Origin: Henckelia pumila
Lineage: Eukaryota > Streptophyta > Magnoliopsida > Lamiales > Gesneriaceae
DNA length: 64,000 nucleotides
Assembly (NCBI RefSeq): GCF_033568475.1
Contig: NC_133123.1
Location: 7,059,001-7,123,000, forward strand
Direction of reading: 5' to 3'
Made by a program: the position numbers and the translations under genes. Shown piece by piece: positions 18,790 to 30,941 of the stretch. The notes beneath the pieces were generated by a model. It worked only from the letters and a program-made list of their open reading frames with translations, was not told the origin of the DNA and searched no databases. The stretch's first letter is position 1. Every line of letters starts with the position of its first letter.

Positions 18790-21672
18790 TTAGAAACTCG
18801 CAATGAATTGAGCAAAGCTTGGATACTTCGGCTCCCATCCTAGCTCAGCTCGAGTCTTCGAGTTGTTTAATTTCTTACCTAGAGGGCCAGTTTGTCCTTC
18901 AAAAGTAGTAACATGTGACCACATCAGATGATGAAGGATGTAAAGACCATTTACTATAGCAAAGATGTGGCGTCAAGTGTACAAGAAAAAATGGATGATT
19001 CTACACAGTCAATCCTATGTGAAGTCGGTGTACCTGTGAAACCTTCAAACTTCTCACTGAACTTTCCACTCTCATTTACCAATTCCATCACTTGTTGCCT
19101 GAAAGAATACATGAATGAAAACTACTAAAAGCATCTAAAATGCTTTTATGCATCATCTACATTTCTACAGTATTTTATACTACGACCTATTTGAACGAGA
19201 AATACCTGGATAGAGGGTGATTGTCACAGCCAAGAAAGATTCGGCCACGAAGTTTCTTTCGTAAGGTAGCAACTGTAAGTGAAGCTGCATCCTGTAGCAG
19301 TGTACAAACCACAACATTAATTGTCATATTATAAAGCAGACATTACACACATGTTATGGTAAAGTAATAAACATCGTGTCCAAGCATTTACCTCGTAATG
19401 TATTAGATTGAGTATATGATCTGGACGAATATCAAGAGTTCGTTTCCTCAACCAGAATGAATGGGCTCCTCTATCTGCTTTGTACTGAGAGTTAAGGTCA
19501 CTGTTTATATAACTCAATTCCAAGAAGTGTCTATTTTGATATAATGTTCACTACTTAAGAGTCCATATGGATATGTAAAGTCCAGCCAATCTAACAACAC
19601 AACCACCGGCCTCCAACACCACATTCTCAGCCTCCAGTAGTCTATCTGTTTTGGGGCTCCTCCCAATTGGAACTATTGGAGAATCCTGTAGAGTAAGGAC
19701 AAACATATCAGTATTTCGTAAAAGAAAAAACAAATCAGCAATTCGTATCGTAGCACGGAAGACTGTAAATACCATAATGTTGGTTATAACAACATTATTT
19801 CTTACTTGCATATATTGGCTAATCTTTTAATAGGAAATACTTATTTCAAGAAACTTTTCAATAAATTTTTCAAAAAGTAAAACAACAAAACTGAAAAGGT
19901 GTTGTGCAGAAGGCTGTTTTATGCCAGATGAGATACCTCATCACATGATCCATTGTCACTGCAATCATAGGGAGCAGAACTTGAAGTGAAGATAAAAGAT
20001 CCTTCCCCATTCCAACTCAAAGTTGCTTCCCTGATTGTAAGACACGACACAAAGTTGCTTCCCTAAATGAAACTGGCATTTGACTTTAAATATACTAATA
20101 CCACCAACAGAGTTAAGGAGAGAGAATTAGTTTACAGCACAAATTAGTCATGGTTCTTTAATAAGTAAAGTAAAGAAGTTGCTGATTAAGACACAGAAAG
20201 TTGGCAATGGAACATAATAGACAAGTAAAGTAAAGAGCAACTCATTAACTCATATAGGCCATATTACTTTTACTACTTCCTCATGTTACAGCTAAAAGAA
20301 CTGAGATGAGTCTAGTTATTGTTAATCGGTTCTCACAAGGAAACTTGCTCTTATTAAAAGAAAAAACCCATAACATGTAAGCAATGTCCAATGAGGTGCA
20401 TGGAAACATCGAAAAACCAATCTCAGCAAATACTGAACTTGTACAGAAAAAAAAATGATAAGACAACATATTGCCTTTCAAGGGGTTGTGCAGGTTTGTT
20501 CTTGAGCATACCGGACTTCACCAGGGTAATCCGTACTTTGTGATGTAGGTGCACAAAAAATCACATAAGGAAACTTATGTTTCACTTCCATTCCCTTCAG
20601 TGATGGGCTGATCCCCAATTTAATTAACTCCTCGTGATGATTGTTTGTCCTTGTCTGCCCACAAATTTGGCCCTGGGGATGCTCCTGCCACATTAAAACA
20701 TTTACTTAGTTTAGTCCCAATTCGGAGTATGCATTAAGATACAAGCTTACAAGAGCAAAAACCAAAACAACAATCACATGCTCAACGATCCCCAAAAGAT
20801 ATAAACACAACTTATTTACAAGTCGATGGTTTGACTAAAACAACTGAAAATCGTACAAGTTCTACAATGCAAGTATTAGACAGCCGTGCATTCATGAAAT
20901 ACATGAAGTTATCAGAAAAATACACCAACACAAGTTGAATTTTGAGCACCAAAGTACCTTTCCCCATTGCTCTGCCACTAAACGTCCTAGTACGCCTGGC
21001 CCAACTATCAACAAGTCATTAGCTCCCACTGCCTCTGTAGACAGAGCTTCCGATTCGTTGCAGACACCTTTAACACATCAGGTAAAGAAATCAAATTCTG
21101 CATACATTAATTTCCCTCCATTTAGCTTGTATCTGTTTGCCAAAACCCAAGAATTCACCAAAATAATTTTTTTCATCGTCCAAGCTTGGTTCAGACTTCA
21201 GATAAGCCGAAACTGCGGTTCACCTTATACTAGTGCTCGACAAAACGATCTTAAATGACCTTCAAGTGAGTCGAGTGCCCACAAAGTTAACTTTCAAATT
21301 TGCAGCAAGATACAAGAAAACGACCACAATATCACAAAATCATTCGGTATAACCAACCCTGCATCAATGCCCGCAGCACATTTGTATGAACAAAAATATA
21401 CTACAATCACATGATGTCACGAAACTTCAAACTGATTCAAAACCTCAATTTCCACACACAAAACCAAAGCATATAAGTATACGCTGCTCACCGATGGCAG
21501 AGGAAGCGATGACTTTGACTGAAATCTTGGAGTTCCTAAAGGAAGTGAAATTGAAGCTTCCGGGGAATGAACGAGAAGCCGCAGCTACGGATATGAAAGC
21601 GCTGCAATACACCGAATTCGGCATTTGCGGAGCAATGATTCCGTTGGTAATTGCACCGACGCATGAATTCAT
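18790..21672 (-). CDS. NAD(P)-binding Rossmann-fold (atypical SDR / epimerase-like) protein, plastid-targeted
   Basis: Nine exons on the minus strand: 21672-21492, 21067-20958, 20684-20512, 20030-19937, 19685-19575, 19481-19392, 19291-19206, 19098-19034, 18896-18790. Phases agree throughout and give 338 residues. The first about 60 residues are Ser/Ala/Arg-rich with few acids, like a chloroplast transit peptide. A nucleotide-binding motif LLIVGPGVLG follows at residues 79-88 (GxGxxG). Later parts (IFCAPTSQSTDYPGEV, GLYKADRGAHSFW, NNSKTRAELGWEPKYPSF) match the epimerase-like NAD(P)-binding proteins found in plants and bacteria; substrate unknown. Intron 5 (19574-19482) is not GT-AG: it starts ATATCC and ends AC. 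The gene starts divergently from the Cys-rich protein gene at 22314. Confidence 0.85.
19482..19574 (-). other. U12-type AT-AC intron
   Basis: Minus-strand intron of 93 nt. Donor ATATCCAT (consensus ATATCCTT), branch-site CCTTAAC at 19497-19491, about ten nucleotides from the acceptor, and acceptor AC. All three elements of a minor-spliceosome intron are present, and only this junction keeps the reading frame between LAGLY and KADRG. Confidence 0.82.
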
Positions 21673-22313
21673 GCTCAGATTCAGATAATGTTCGTCACAA
21701 TTGACAGAAAAGGATAATCAATCGAAATTATTATAAACATGAAAATATAATTAATTCAAAATACCTTATTATAAAAACTTTTATTAGTTCAAGTTTCGCA
21801 CCAAATGATGCTTCAGCTTTGAGGTATTAATGTAATAATCTGACATTAAAAATGATTAATTTGTCTTTGAAACCGTCTTATAGCAATTTTAGTTATGAAG
21901 AAATATTTGATTGTGTCGAATATATAGTCCAATTTTTATATCCGGTCATCATTTTTTTCTTGTTCTTGTTAATATATCTTTACTAAAATAATGGAAAACA
22001 AACAACTATGTTTTTATAAATTAATAAATAATAAATATAATATTTTGTTTGTTAAATTTTGATTTTTCACAATCCAATAATTTATTTTTTTGTGAAAACC
22101 CGAACAAGTAATAATCGTATAATACCCCCAACAACAACAACAACAAAAAAAATAAATAAATAAAATTTGGGAGCATTTGTGCGCGCGAAGGAGTACTGAG
22201 TACTTAAGAAGTGGACGCGTGTACAATTTTTGCATGAAATGTTTCCAAATTCCACCGTCTCGGTCGTCTTCCTCTTCCATTATTACCACTTCTTTCTCCT
22301 TTGTCTTTCAACC
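21673..22313. promoter_or_regulatory. Divergent promoter region
   Basis: About 640 bp separate the start codons of the Rossmann-fold gene (-) and the Cys-rich protein gene (+). The region is AT-rich with a CT-rich leader before 22314. Both promoters must lie here; no shared element was identified. Confidence 0.45.
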
Positions 22314-22928
22314 ATGAGAGCACCAAGTGGGCCTGGTGGATATGGGCCTGGCCCTGATTCGTATGGTCACCATCCGGGTTCGGGTCTACTCTATAATCTA
22401 TGCTCAGTTATCTCTTCTTGGTAAGAACTCCAAATCTCTTTTATCTTTATAAACGATCCATTTTTTCTTTTGTTTTCTAAAGAAACGTTGCTCCGTTGCT
22501 TTGGATCGATGAATTTGATTTGATATATTTTATTTCGAAAGTGATTATTAAGTAAATATGTTTGAAATCTATCGTAATTACTGCTCAATCGTGTGATATT
22601 AATTATTCTTTTCTTTGAGAACAATTATCGTAATTACTCCCCGCAGAAATTCACTTTGTTGAGATAATATTGAATGGAATAATTAATTAATTTTGAGTGC
22701 TGCAGCTTCTATGTCTTCTGTTGCTGCTGGCTCATAGAAGACTGCTTCACGGGCCGGAGGTATGGTCCACCTAGGCCTCCATTTGGTTTACCAGACCAAC
22801 GGTTTCCGCCGCCGCCGCCACAAATTGGGCCTGGACCAGTAAGAATTATGGGTAGTCACTTCGGCCCATCAGGCTTAGTACCTCAACCCGGCCCTATTGG
22901 GTTCCCTGGTGAACCACCTCGCTTTTGA
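22314..22928 (+). CDS. Small Cys-rich transmembrane protein, Gly/Pro-rich
   Basis: Two exons, 22314-22420 and 22706-22928, joined by a GT-AG intron, give 109 residues. The N-terminus is Gly/Pro/Tyr-rich; residues about 25-50 form a hydrophobic Cys-rich segment (Cys 30, 36, 41, 42, 43, 49, with FCCCWLIEDCF), and the C-terminus is Pro-rich (PPPPPQIGPGP). The layout resembles plant CYSTM-type membrane microproteins, which sit in membranes and are linked to stress responses, but here the Cys block is internal and not C-terminal, so membership is uncertain. The ATG was chosen because it begins the Gly/Pro-rich segment; an upstream in-frame ATG at 22230 would add a hydrophobic extension and seems less likely. 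Confidence 0.72.
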
Positions 22929-23993
22929 ATGTTTTGTTATGCTGTGCCTCGTCAACTTGTTGGTCTTATCTTATGGCTTGGTGACAAATTAAGCATATGT
23001 ATATGTAAAATAAATAAATAATGCATTTTCATTGTCTACAAATTATTTTTTTCCTCAAATTTTATATTTCATAATAATTCTTAAAATATATGAAATTAAA
23101 TGGCCTGGAAATATGGCTAATTGAATTCTAGACTATTCAATGTCTAACAAAAAAAATTTCAATTTAATTAGTAATTTCACGATCTTGACATAAGTTCTGT
23201 GTACTAAATAAATAAAGGAATATCATACGTTCTTGTTGCAGAAAAATCAAATAAAAAGCTTATGAGGTTATGGGAGTGAAAATATATATTTTGTGAATAT
23301 TAAAAATATATCTATGTAATGGAAATATTGAGCAACAAAATTAAATATTATATAAATCTATACTTCCGAACTTGAAACAACTCCAAAACTTTAAACCCGA
23401 ACCAAGAACAATCCAATTACTCGATTAACATGCCAACTCGATTTGATTTTTATTTATTATTATTTTATTATTTAACAAAATTATAAAAATTCGATACACA
23501 TAATCATAATAAAAAATATTTTAAATTTAAACGAATGATAATAAAATTATTATCTAATAATAGTGTATCGTCGCATTCAATATTTTTTTTAAAATTAATG
23601 TGATTTATATTTAAGTAGTAGCAGTATCATAGTTGTAAAAATTATCAAATTATCTAATGACTAAACTATAATTTTTAATGTCAATATTTTTTTTATTAAA
23701 AAAAACAAAAAATTAAAGTGTGATATCTATCATGTAATGTAGTTTTGGCAAAAAAAGATGATCTCCTCTTTTGTTTAATAAACATCTTTTTTTATATATA
23801 GTATATATGATACATGTTTAAATATTTTATATTTGAATTTTAGTATTTCAATCATTCAATTGATCTAGAAATATTAATCATTTAGAAAATGCAAATATTT
23901 TTAAAAATAAATAAATATATTTAAAATTTAAAATTCTATGATACTAATATACAACAAAGATCTTCAAACGCGAACAAAAAAATCGCCTTAATT
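22929..23993. other. Intergenic AT-rich DNA
   Basis: No gene, RNA or clear repeat is seen; strongly AT-rich with poly-A/T runs. Confidence 0.6.
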
Positions 23994-23998
23994 ATTTA

Positions 23999-24261
23999 TG
24001 TTGAAAATATATTATTTTATTATTGTTGAATATTGAATGTTGAATATTGAGTTGTAAAATGTGGAAAATTAGTGTGTGATGATGTAGATGATGATGTTTT
24101 AATTTTTGGACTAATCTCAAATGTGGATCTATAAATAGGTCTTCATTTGTGATGAAAAATACAATTGAGTTGAGAGAAAAATATTATAAAGTGTAGAGTT
24201 TGATATATTTTGAGTTTTGGAGTTTTTACTTTTTACCATAAATTTTTATTTTTTCACAACA
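23999..24261 (+). repeat. 5' LTR of the copia element
   Basis: Begins TGTTGAAAATAT and ends CACAACA. A TATA box CTATAAATAG lies near 24129-24138. A duplicated phrase TTGAATATTGA occurs near its start. Confidence 0.95.
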
Positions 24262-24524
24262 CGTTATCAGCACGATCGCTCGAAGGTTCTCTATATTTTT
24301 CGACGCTCCAAAATACAAGAAGAAGTCAAAAATATTCAACAAGTAAGAATTTTTATTTTACTGTTTATATATTTTTATTGTGTATATATTAATATATAAT
24401 ATCATGTTATGAAAAAAATAGTTTTTTTCAAAACTTGTTATAAATCCTGTGAGGATGTTAAGACGACATCCCACACTCCCGGTAAGGGATACGACAAGTA
24501 TAAAAGCCTTTAAGGTTTTTAGAA

Positions 24525-24820
24525 AATAACGTGATATATATTTATTATGTATATATATTAACTGTATCAATATATAATTTCATGTTATTATATAAAAGGT
24601 TGTCTATGACACTGACCTTATAATAACGTGATATGATATAAATTATTGTGTATTTATATACTAACCATATTCGTATAATCTCGTGTTATTATATAAAAGG
24701 TTGTCTACGACACCGATATTATAATAATGTGATATGATATACTATACCTGACTTTATACTAACTATATTGGTATAATTTCACAATATTATATAAAAGGTT
24801 GTCTACGACACCAATCTTAT
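24525..24820 (+). repeat. Three ~97-101-bp tandem repeats in the copia leader
   Basis: Units begin at 24525, 24622 and 24723 with AATAACGTGATAT or AATAATGTGATAT, and each contains ATTATATAAAAGGTTGTCTA followed by CGACAC or TGACAC. They lie in the untranslated leader between primer site and gag. Their role is unknown; RNA structure or packaging would be speculation. Confidence 0.8.
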
Positions 24821-24957
24821 AATAATGTGATATGATATACATAATTATTTAATTATGATTATCATTATATGCATTGCACCATTATCACAAATTTTATTCA
24901 ACACATACTCAATTTTTTCCTTACCCCCAACGGTCACAAAACGGCTAGTTTTTTGCC

Positions 24958-25213
24958 TATAAATATGTTCACTCAAACTCATTTTCAATCACACCAAAAT
25001 TCATTCTTTCTCTCAAAATATTTTTTCGATTTTTCGAAGATGAAGATGATGGCATTTATAAGGCTATTTTTCATAACGGCTATGATCATCATGCTCACGA
25101 GTCTTATACTCACCAGCGATTTTCCACCGCACACATTTTATCTATTTTTAAACATACTTGTACGCGTCTTTTATCCATTATTTTGTATTGTCATATTAAT
25201 GAAAATTAACTAA
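24958..25213 (+). other. TATA box and small hydrophobic ORF in the copia leader
   Basis: A TATAAATA at 24958-24965 precedes an ATG at 25040 by about 80 nt, a spacing like that of a normal plant promoter. The ORF (25040-25213) encodes 57 residues, almost all hydrophobic, with two likely membrane segments (for example FFITAMIIMLTSLIL and FCIVILM). It ends 31 nt before the gag ATG at 25245. It could be a functional leader peptide, a captured gene fragment, or chance in AT-rich DNA. Confidence 0.4.
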
Positions 25214-25244
25214 TAAAATGCATTGTTGTTTTTCTAGTACCATC

Positions 25245-28200
25245 ATGTCAAATTTGGCAAAACTTAAATTCGTTGCTCTCGATATCACTAGAAAAGAACA
25301 ACGAATTTTTAATAAGAAATCATCAATCCCGACCCACTGGATCAACGACATTTCCTGAAGCAAATGTCGTAATGAAAAATAAAAACTAAAATCAAAGGCA
25401 TAAACAAGATTTTGGTCGTGGTCGAGGAAGTGGATGTGGTCATGAACGTGGATGTAAAAATGATCGCGGTCGTGGATATAAAAATAATCGAGATAGTTAC
25501 TTCAATAACTAATCTCAAAAGAACGTCACGAACCACCCAAAAGGGCAGCATGAAAATATGAGTGAAAATAAAAATCATTCAAAAAGATATGAGAGTGCTT
25601 ATTATAAATGTGGCACTCCAAGAAATTGGTCATGTATCCCTGAGCACTTATGTAAGCTCTTTAAAGTATCGATAAATGAAAAAGAAAAAGAGACCAATTT
25701 TGTTGAAATCAGTAACCATTTAAGTGGTTCAACTTATTTCAATGCTGCCGATTTTTTCAAATGATTTCGAGAATATTGATTAATATATTGGTGGGACTAG
25801 AATGTAACATGCTATATTTTTCATGCATTCTTATGAAACATGATATATTTTTCATATATATATTATCCTTGATTTTTCTTTATTAGATTTTTGTGAAGTT
25901 TGATATGAAAATGCTATGAGCAAACATGAAAATAATATCATGGAATTTTGCATACCAGATAGTGATACAACGCACACTATTCTGCGAGATAAAAGATATT
26001 TCTTGGAAATAAAACCAACAAAAGCAATGATGAATACCATATCAGGTCCTGTAGACTTGATTGAAGGTTGTGGTAAAGCACAATTTTTGTTACCAAATGG
26101 TACAAAATTTCTGATAAATGATGATTTATATTCACCACAATCAAAAAGAATTTTGTTGAGTTTTAATGACATATATTTTCATGGATATGATATTGAGACG
26201 ATAACTGATGGAAATCAAAAATATATGTGTCTTACCACATATAAATCAGGAAAGAAATATGTGGTTGAAAAATTATCAATGCTCCCTACTGGATTGCATT
26301 ATACACATATAAGGCCAATCGAATCAAATATGGTGGTTAATAGTTCTTCAATATTAACCAATTGGCATGATCGATTGGGACATCCTGGTTCAATAATGAT
26401 GCGAAGAATTATTGAAAATACGCATGGTCATCCATTGAAAGACCAGAAGATCTTTCAGAATAATAAGTTTCAATGTAAAGCATGTTCTCTTGAAAAACTT
26501 ATTATAAGACCATCGCCAGCTAAAATCCAAACAGAATCACCCATATTTCTTGAACGTATTCAGGGTGATATTTGTGGGCCAATTCATCCACCATGTGGAC
26601 CATTTCAATATTTTATGGTATTGATCGATGCCTCCAGCAGATGGTCACATGTATGCTTATTGTCAACTCGAAATGTGGCATTTGCAAGACTAATGGCTCA
26701 AATAATAAAATTACGAAATCAATTTCCCGATTATACAATCAAGAAAATAAGACTTGATAATGCTGGAGAATTTACTTCCCAAACTTTCAATGACTATTGT
26801 ATGTCAATGGGAATTACTGTTGAACATCCTGTTGCTCATGTTTATACACAGAATGGATTAGCTGAATCATTGATTAAACGTCTACAACTGATTGCTAGAC
26901 CAATGATTATGAGAACAAAACTTTCTATTTCTATATGGGGACATGCAATTTTACATGCTGCAGCATTAATTCGCATCAGACCAAGTGCATATCATAAATT
27001 CTCCCCATTGCAGCTTGCATTTGGTAAAGAACCAAATATTTCTCATTTGAGAATTTTTGGATGTACGGTGTATGTGCCTATTGCACCACCTCAACGATAA
27101 AAAATGGGTTCTCAAAGAAAAATCGGTATTTATATCGGTTATGATAGCCCATCAATCATTCGATATCTTGAGCCTCAAACAGGCGATGTGTTTACAGCAC
27201 GTTTTGCTGATTGTCATTTTAATGAAGAAATCTTTCCAATGTTAGGGGGAGAAAAGAAACACATCGAAAAAGAAATCACATGGTATGTACCATCATTGTT
27301 ACATTTGGATCCAAGGACCAAACAATGTGAGAAAGATGTACAACAAATTGTACACTTGCAAAGAATTGCAAATCAAATGCCAGATGCATTTGGAGACACA
27401 AAAGGGGTAAAAAATCATATATACACGCTGTAAATGCCCCTGCTCGAATTGAAATTCCAAAGAAACAAATTGAAGACACTCATGATGTCATAAAACGCTT
27501 GAAGCGTGGAAGGCCAGTCGGTTCCAAGGATAAAAATCCTCGGAAAAGAAAAGGCATAGAGAAACACGATGATCATAAATTAGAAAATGGTGTTCCAAAA
27601 GAAACACCAGATGATAAAAATGTTCTGTCAGAACCACAAACTGACGAGAATCGTGAAATCTCTATCAATTATATTAATACTGGAAAAATATGGAACCGAA
27701 AAGATATAAAAGATATTGATGAGATATTTTCTTATAATATGGCATGTGACATCATAAATGAAAACGAGGATCATGAACCAAAATCCTTTGGTGAATGTAA
27801 AACTCATCATTATTGGGCAAAATGAAAAGATGCCATCCAGGTTGAATTGGATTCGCTAAATAAACGCAATATTTTTGGACCTATAGTCCTCACACCTGAA
27901 GGTGTAAAACCTGTTGGATACAAATGAGTTTTTATTCGAAAGCGAAATGAGAAAAATGAAATAGTCAGATATAAAGCTAGACTTGTTGCACAAGGTTTTT
28001 CTCAAAGGCCTGGAATTGATTATGAAGAAACGTATTCTCCTGTTATGGATGCAATTACGTTTCGATATTTGATTAGTTTGGCAGTCTCTGAAAATTTGAA
28101 AATGTGTATGATGGATGTTGTTACGGCTTACTTATATGGATCACTTGATAGTGATATATATATGAAAATTCCTGAAGGATTTAAGATGCATGAAGCACAA

Positions 28201-29383
28201 AGTTCAAAACCCAGAGAATTTTATTCTGTAAAATTGAAAAGATCATTATATGGGTTGAAGCAATCCGACCGAATGTGGTATAATCGGCTAAGTGAGCACT
28301 TGATGAAAAAGAGATATGTAAATGATCCAATATGCCCTTGTGTTTTCATCAAGAAAACAACATCCGAATGTGTAATAATTGTTGTATATGTTGATGATTT
28401 AAACATCATTGGAACGAATAAAAAAATTCAAGAAGTTATGATGTACTTGAAGGAAGAATTTGAAATGAAGGATCTTGGAAAAACCAAGTACTGTCTGGGT
28501 TTGCAAATCGAACAAAAAGAATGTGGAATTTTTGTTCATCAGGCAAATTATACAGAAAAGATCCTTAAACGTTTTAATATGGATAAATCAAATCCATTAA
28601 GTACTCCAATGGTTGTAATATCATTAAACATAGAAAATGATCCATTCCGTCTATGTGAGGATGATGAAGTTATTCTTGGTTCAGAAGTACCATATCTAAG
28701 TGTCATTGGTGTCCTTATGTATCTTGCAAATTGTACTAGACCTGATATATCTTTTGCTGTAAATTTATTGGCAAGATTCAGTTCATATCCAACAAAGAGG
28801 CACTGGAACGAAATTAAACATATATTTCGTTATCTACGAGAAACGACAGATTTGAGACTTTTGTACTCAAAAGACACCAATCAAAGTATCATTGGTTATG
28901 CTGATGCTGTGTATTTATCTGATCCACATAAGGCACGTTCTCAAACCGGATATGTATTTACTCGTGGAGGCACCGAAATTTCTTGGCGTTCACAGAAACA
29001 AACACTCGTAACAACTTCATCAAATCACGCCGAGATTATTGCATTACATGAAGCAAGTCGTGAATGTGTATGGTTAAAGTCAATGACCAAACATATTCAA
29101 ATATCGTGTGGATTGAGTAAACAAGAAGCCTGTGACTTTGTATGAAGACAATGCTGTATGTATTGCTTAAATGAAAGAAGGATACATCAAAAGTGACAGA
29201 ACAAAACATATACCCCCAAAGTTCTTTGCCTACACTCAAGAACTTGAGAAGAATAAAGATATTGATATCTGTTATATTCAATCAAGTGAGAACTCATCAA
29301 ATCTCTTCACAAAGGCACTTCCCACGACGATATTCAGAAAACATATATACAACATTGGGATTCGCAATCTGCGGAATATGTGA
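25245..29383 (+). pseudogene. Broken copia gag-pol
   Basis: Gag starts MSNLAKLKFVALDI at 25245 but jumps within a few dozen codons to its C-terminal RG-rich part (near 25410), so the central gag domain is deleted; the zinc knuckle near 25600 is also damaged. Pol shows the pre-integrase H/C motif (HDRLGHPG with CKAC, 26360-26500), an integrase core, reverse transcriptase with YVDD at 28387-28398, and RNase H (GYADA, about 28890). Breaks include TAA at 27098, a frameshift near 27425, TGA at 27823 and 27925, a frameshift near 29135 and TAA at 29168. No functional polyprotein can come from this copy. Confidence 0.92.
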
Positions 29384-29549
29384 AGAATCACTCATGTTAA
29401 CATGAGGGGGATTTTATGTGGCTGCGCTTTTTTTTCCTTGCTATGGTTTTTATCCCACTGGGTTTTTCCTAGTAAGGTTTTTAACGAGACATCATAAAAA
29501 CATATAATAAAGACAATCATCATATGACGATCATCATCACAAGGAGGAG

Positions 29550-29812
29550 TGTTGAAAATATATTATTTTATTATTGTTGAATATTGAATGTTGAATATTG
29601 AGTTGTAAAATGTGGAAAATTAGTGTGTGATGATGTAGATGATGATGTTTTAATTTTTGGACTAATCTCAAATGTGGATCTATAAATAGGTCTTCATTTG
29701 TGATGAAAAATACAATTGAGTTGAGAGAAAAATATTATAAAGTGTAGAGTTTGATATATTTTGAGTTTTGAAGTTTTTACTTTTTACCATAAATTTTTAC
29801 TTTTTCACAATA
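29550..29812 (+). repeat. 3' LTR of the copia element
   Basis: Same length as the 5' LTR, with three differences close to its right end, including the last bases CACAATA instead of CACAACA. The target duplication ATTTA follows directly. Confidence 0.95.
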
Positions 29813-29817
29813 ATTTA

Positions 29818-30403
29818 AAGCTCTATTCATCGATCTTTTTACAATTTTTTTGCACTAGATCTAAACTTAAAACAAGTAACAACGCATTAAAAATAAATAA
29901 AACTGAAATCTTTTTATAAATTTAGTTGACAAATTTCAACTAAATTACCTTTTTTTTACCGTAACTAAATTACTTTTTCAACCTATATATTAATAACAAA
30001 TTATAATTATTAATAATATATGATGATATTATTTGGTCTATAGCATCATAATTTATGGAGAAAAATTAGTTTTACGAGTCGGATTTCATGTAATAATTAG
30101 GTCGGCACAAAAAATATTTTCGGATCCAAAATACTCTGACCTAAACCCAAGAATTATCAGCTCTAACATAAAGGTTTTTTTGGTCGGGTTAGTGGATCGT
30201 GATCGCTTTTTACACCTTTACGGGAGACCTATTCATTTATTTTAACTGTTTTCTCATTTTTTTTCTAATAGATGTTACATAATATGCTAATACGAACGCT
30301 GTATTATTATTATTATTATTATTATTTTAAATAGACACAACATTCATTATCTCATGAAGACATATAATAAATTACAAGTTTTCCCAAATCTATAAATCTA
30401 CAC
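29818..30403. other. Intergenic, with an (ATT)n microsatellite
   Basis: No gene is seen. A run of about eight ATT units lies at 30302-30327. Confidence 0.65.
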
Positions 30404-30411
30404 AATGAAGG

Positions 30412-30933
30412 TAGGGATGTAAACGAGCCGAGCCGAGCTTTTGAATGTTCAAGCTCGGTTCATTTATAAACGAGCCGAGCCCGAGCTTATTTAACGAATA
30501 TATTTATGGCTCACGAGCTTATTCGAACTTTTATCGAGCCTAAACGAGCTTAATATATTTAAACTATAAATTTAAATATTCATTAAATTAATTAAAAACT
30601 AAATTATATATTTGAAAAAAATATAATACTATTATTAAAATTTGTAATTTTATTCTAATAAATTAATTTTTATAGATTTTTCAATATTTTTCTTAAGTAA
30701 AGTGTAAATTTATAAATTAAATATCAATACTATTATTTTTTCGTCTAAGAGATGACTTACGAGCTTGTTAACGAGTCTGTTAACGAGCATGTTCACGAGC
30801 TAACGAGCCGAATATTGTAAAGCTCGAGCTTGGTTCGTTTGCCTCAACGAGCCTCATTAAACGAGCTCGAACAAGCTTTTAACGAGCCGAGACCCGAACA
30901 GTTCGCGAACTGTTCGTCTCATTTACATCCCTA
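30412..30933. mobile_element. Non-autonomous hAT-like element B
   Basis: The ends are perfect for 12 bases: TAGGGATGTAAA on both strands. The 8-bp duplication AATGAAGG is exact at 30404-30411 and 30934-30941. Subterminal zones are arrays of ACGAGCCGAGC-like motifs in both orientations around an AT-rich core. No transposase. Confidence 0.9.
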
Positions 30934-30941
30934 AATGAAGG

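Larger units (their letters stand above)
23999..29812 (+). mobile_element. Complete Ty1/copia retrotransposon insertion
   Basis: Two 263-bp LTRs (23999-24261 and 29550-29812) bound the element, flanked by a 5-bp target duplication ATTTA at 23994-23998 and 29813-29817. The LTRs differ at only three of 263 positions, all transitions. After the 5' LTR comes CGTTATCAGCACGA, a primer-site-like sequence; before the 3' LTR is the purine tract AAGGAGGAG. Integrase precedes reverse transcriptase, the copia order. Gag has lost its middle and pol has stops and frameshifts, so the copy is not autonomous. Confidence 0.95.

Noticed and set aside
19551-19811. Reading exon 5 of the Rossmann-fold gene through to a stop as an alternative C-terminus
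   Set aside because: The next exon matches the family continuation, and an AT-AC junction with a proper branch site joins them in frame.
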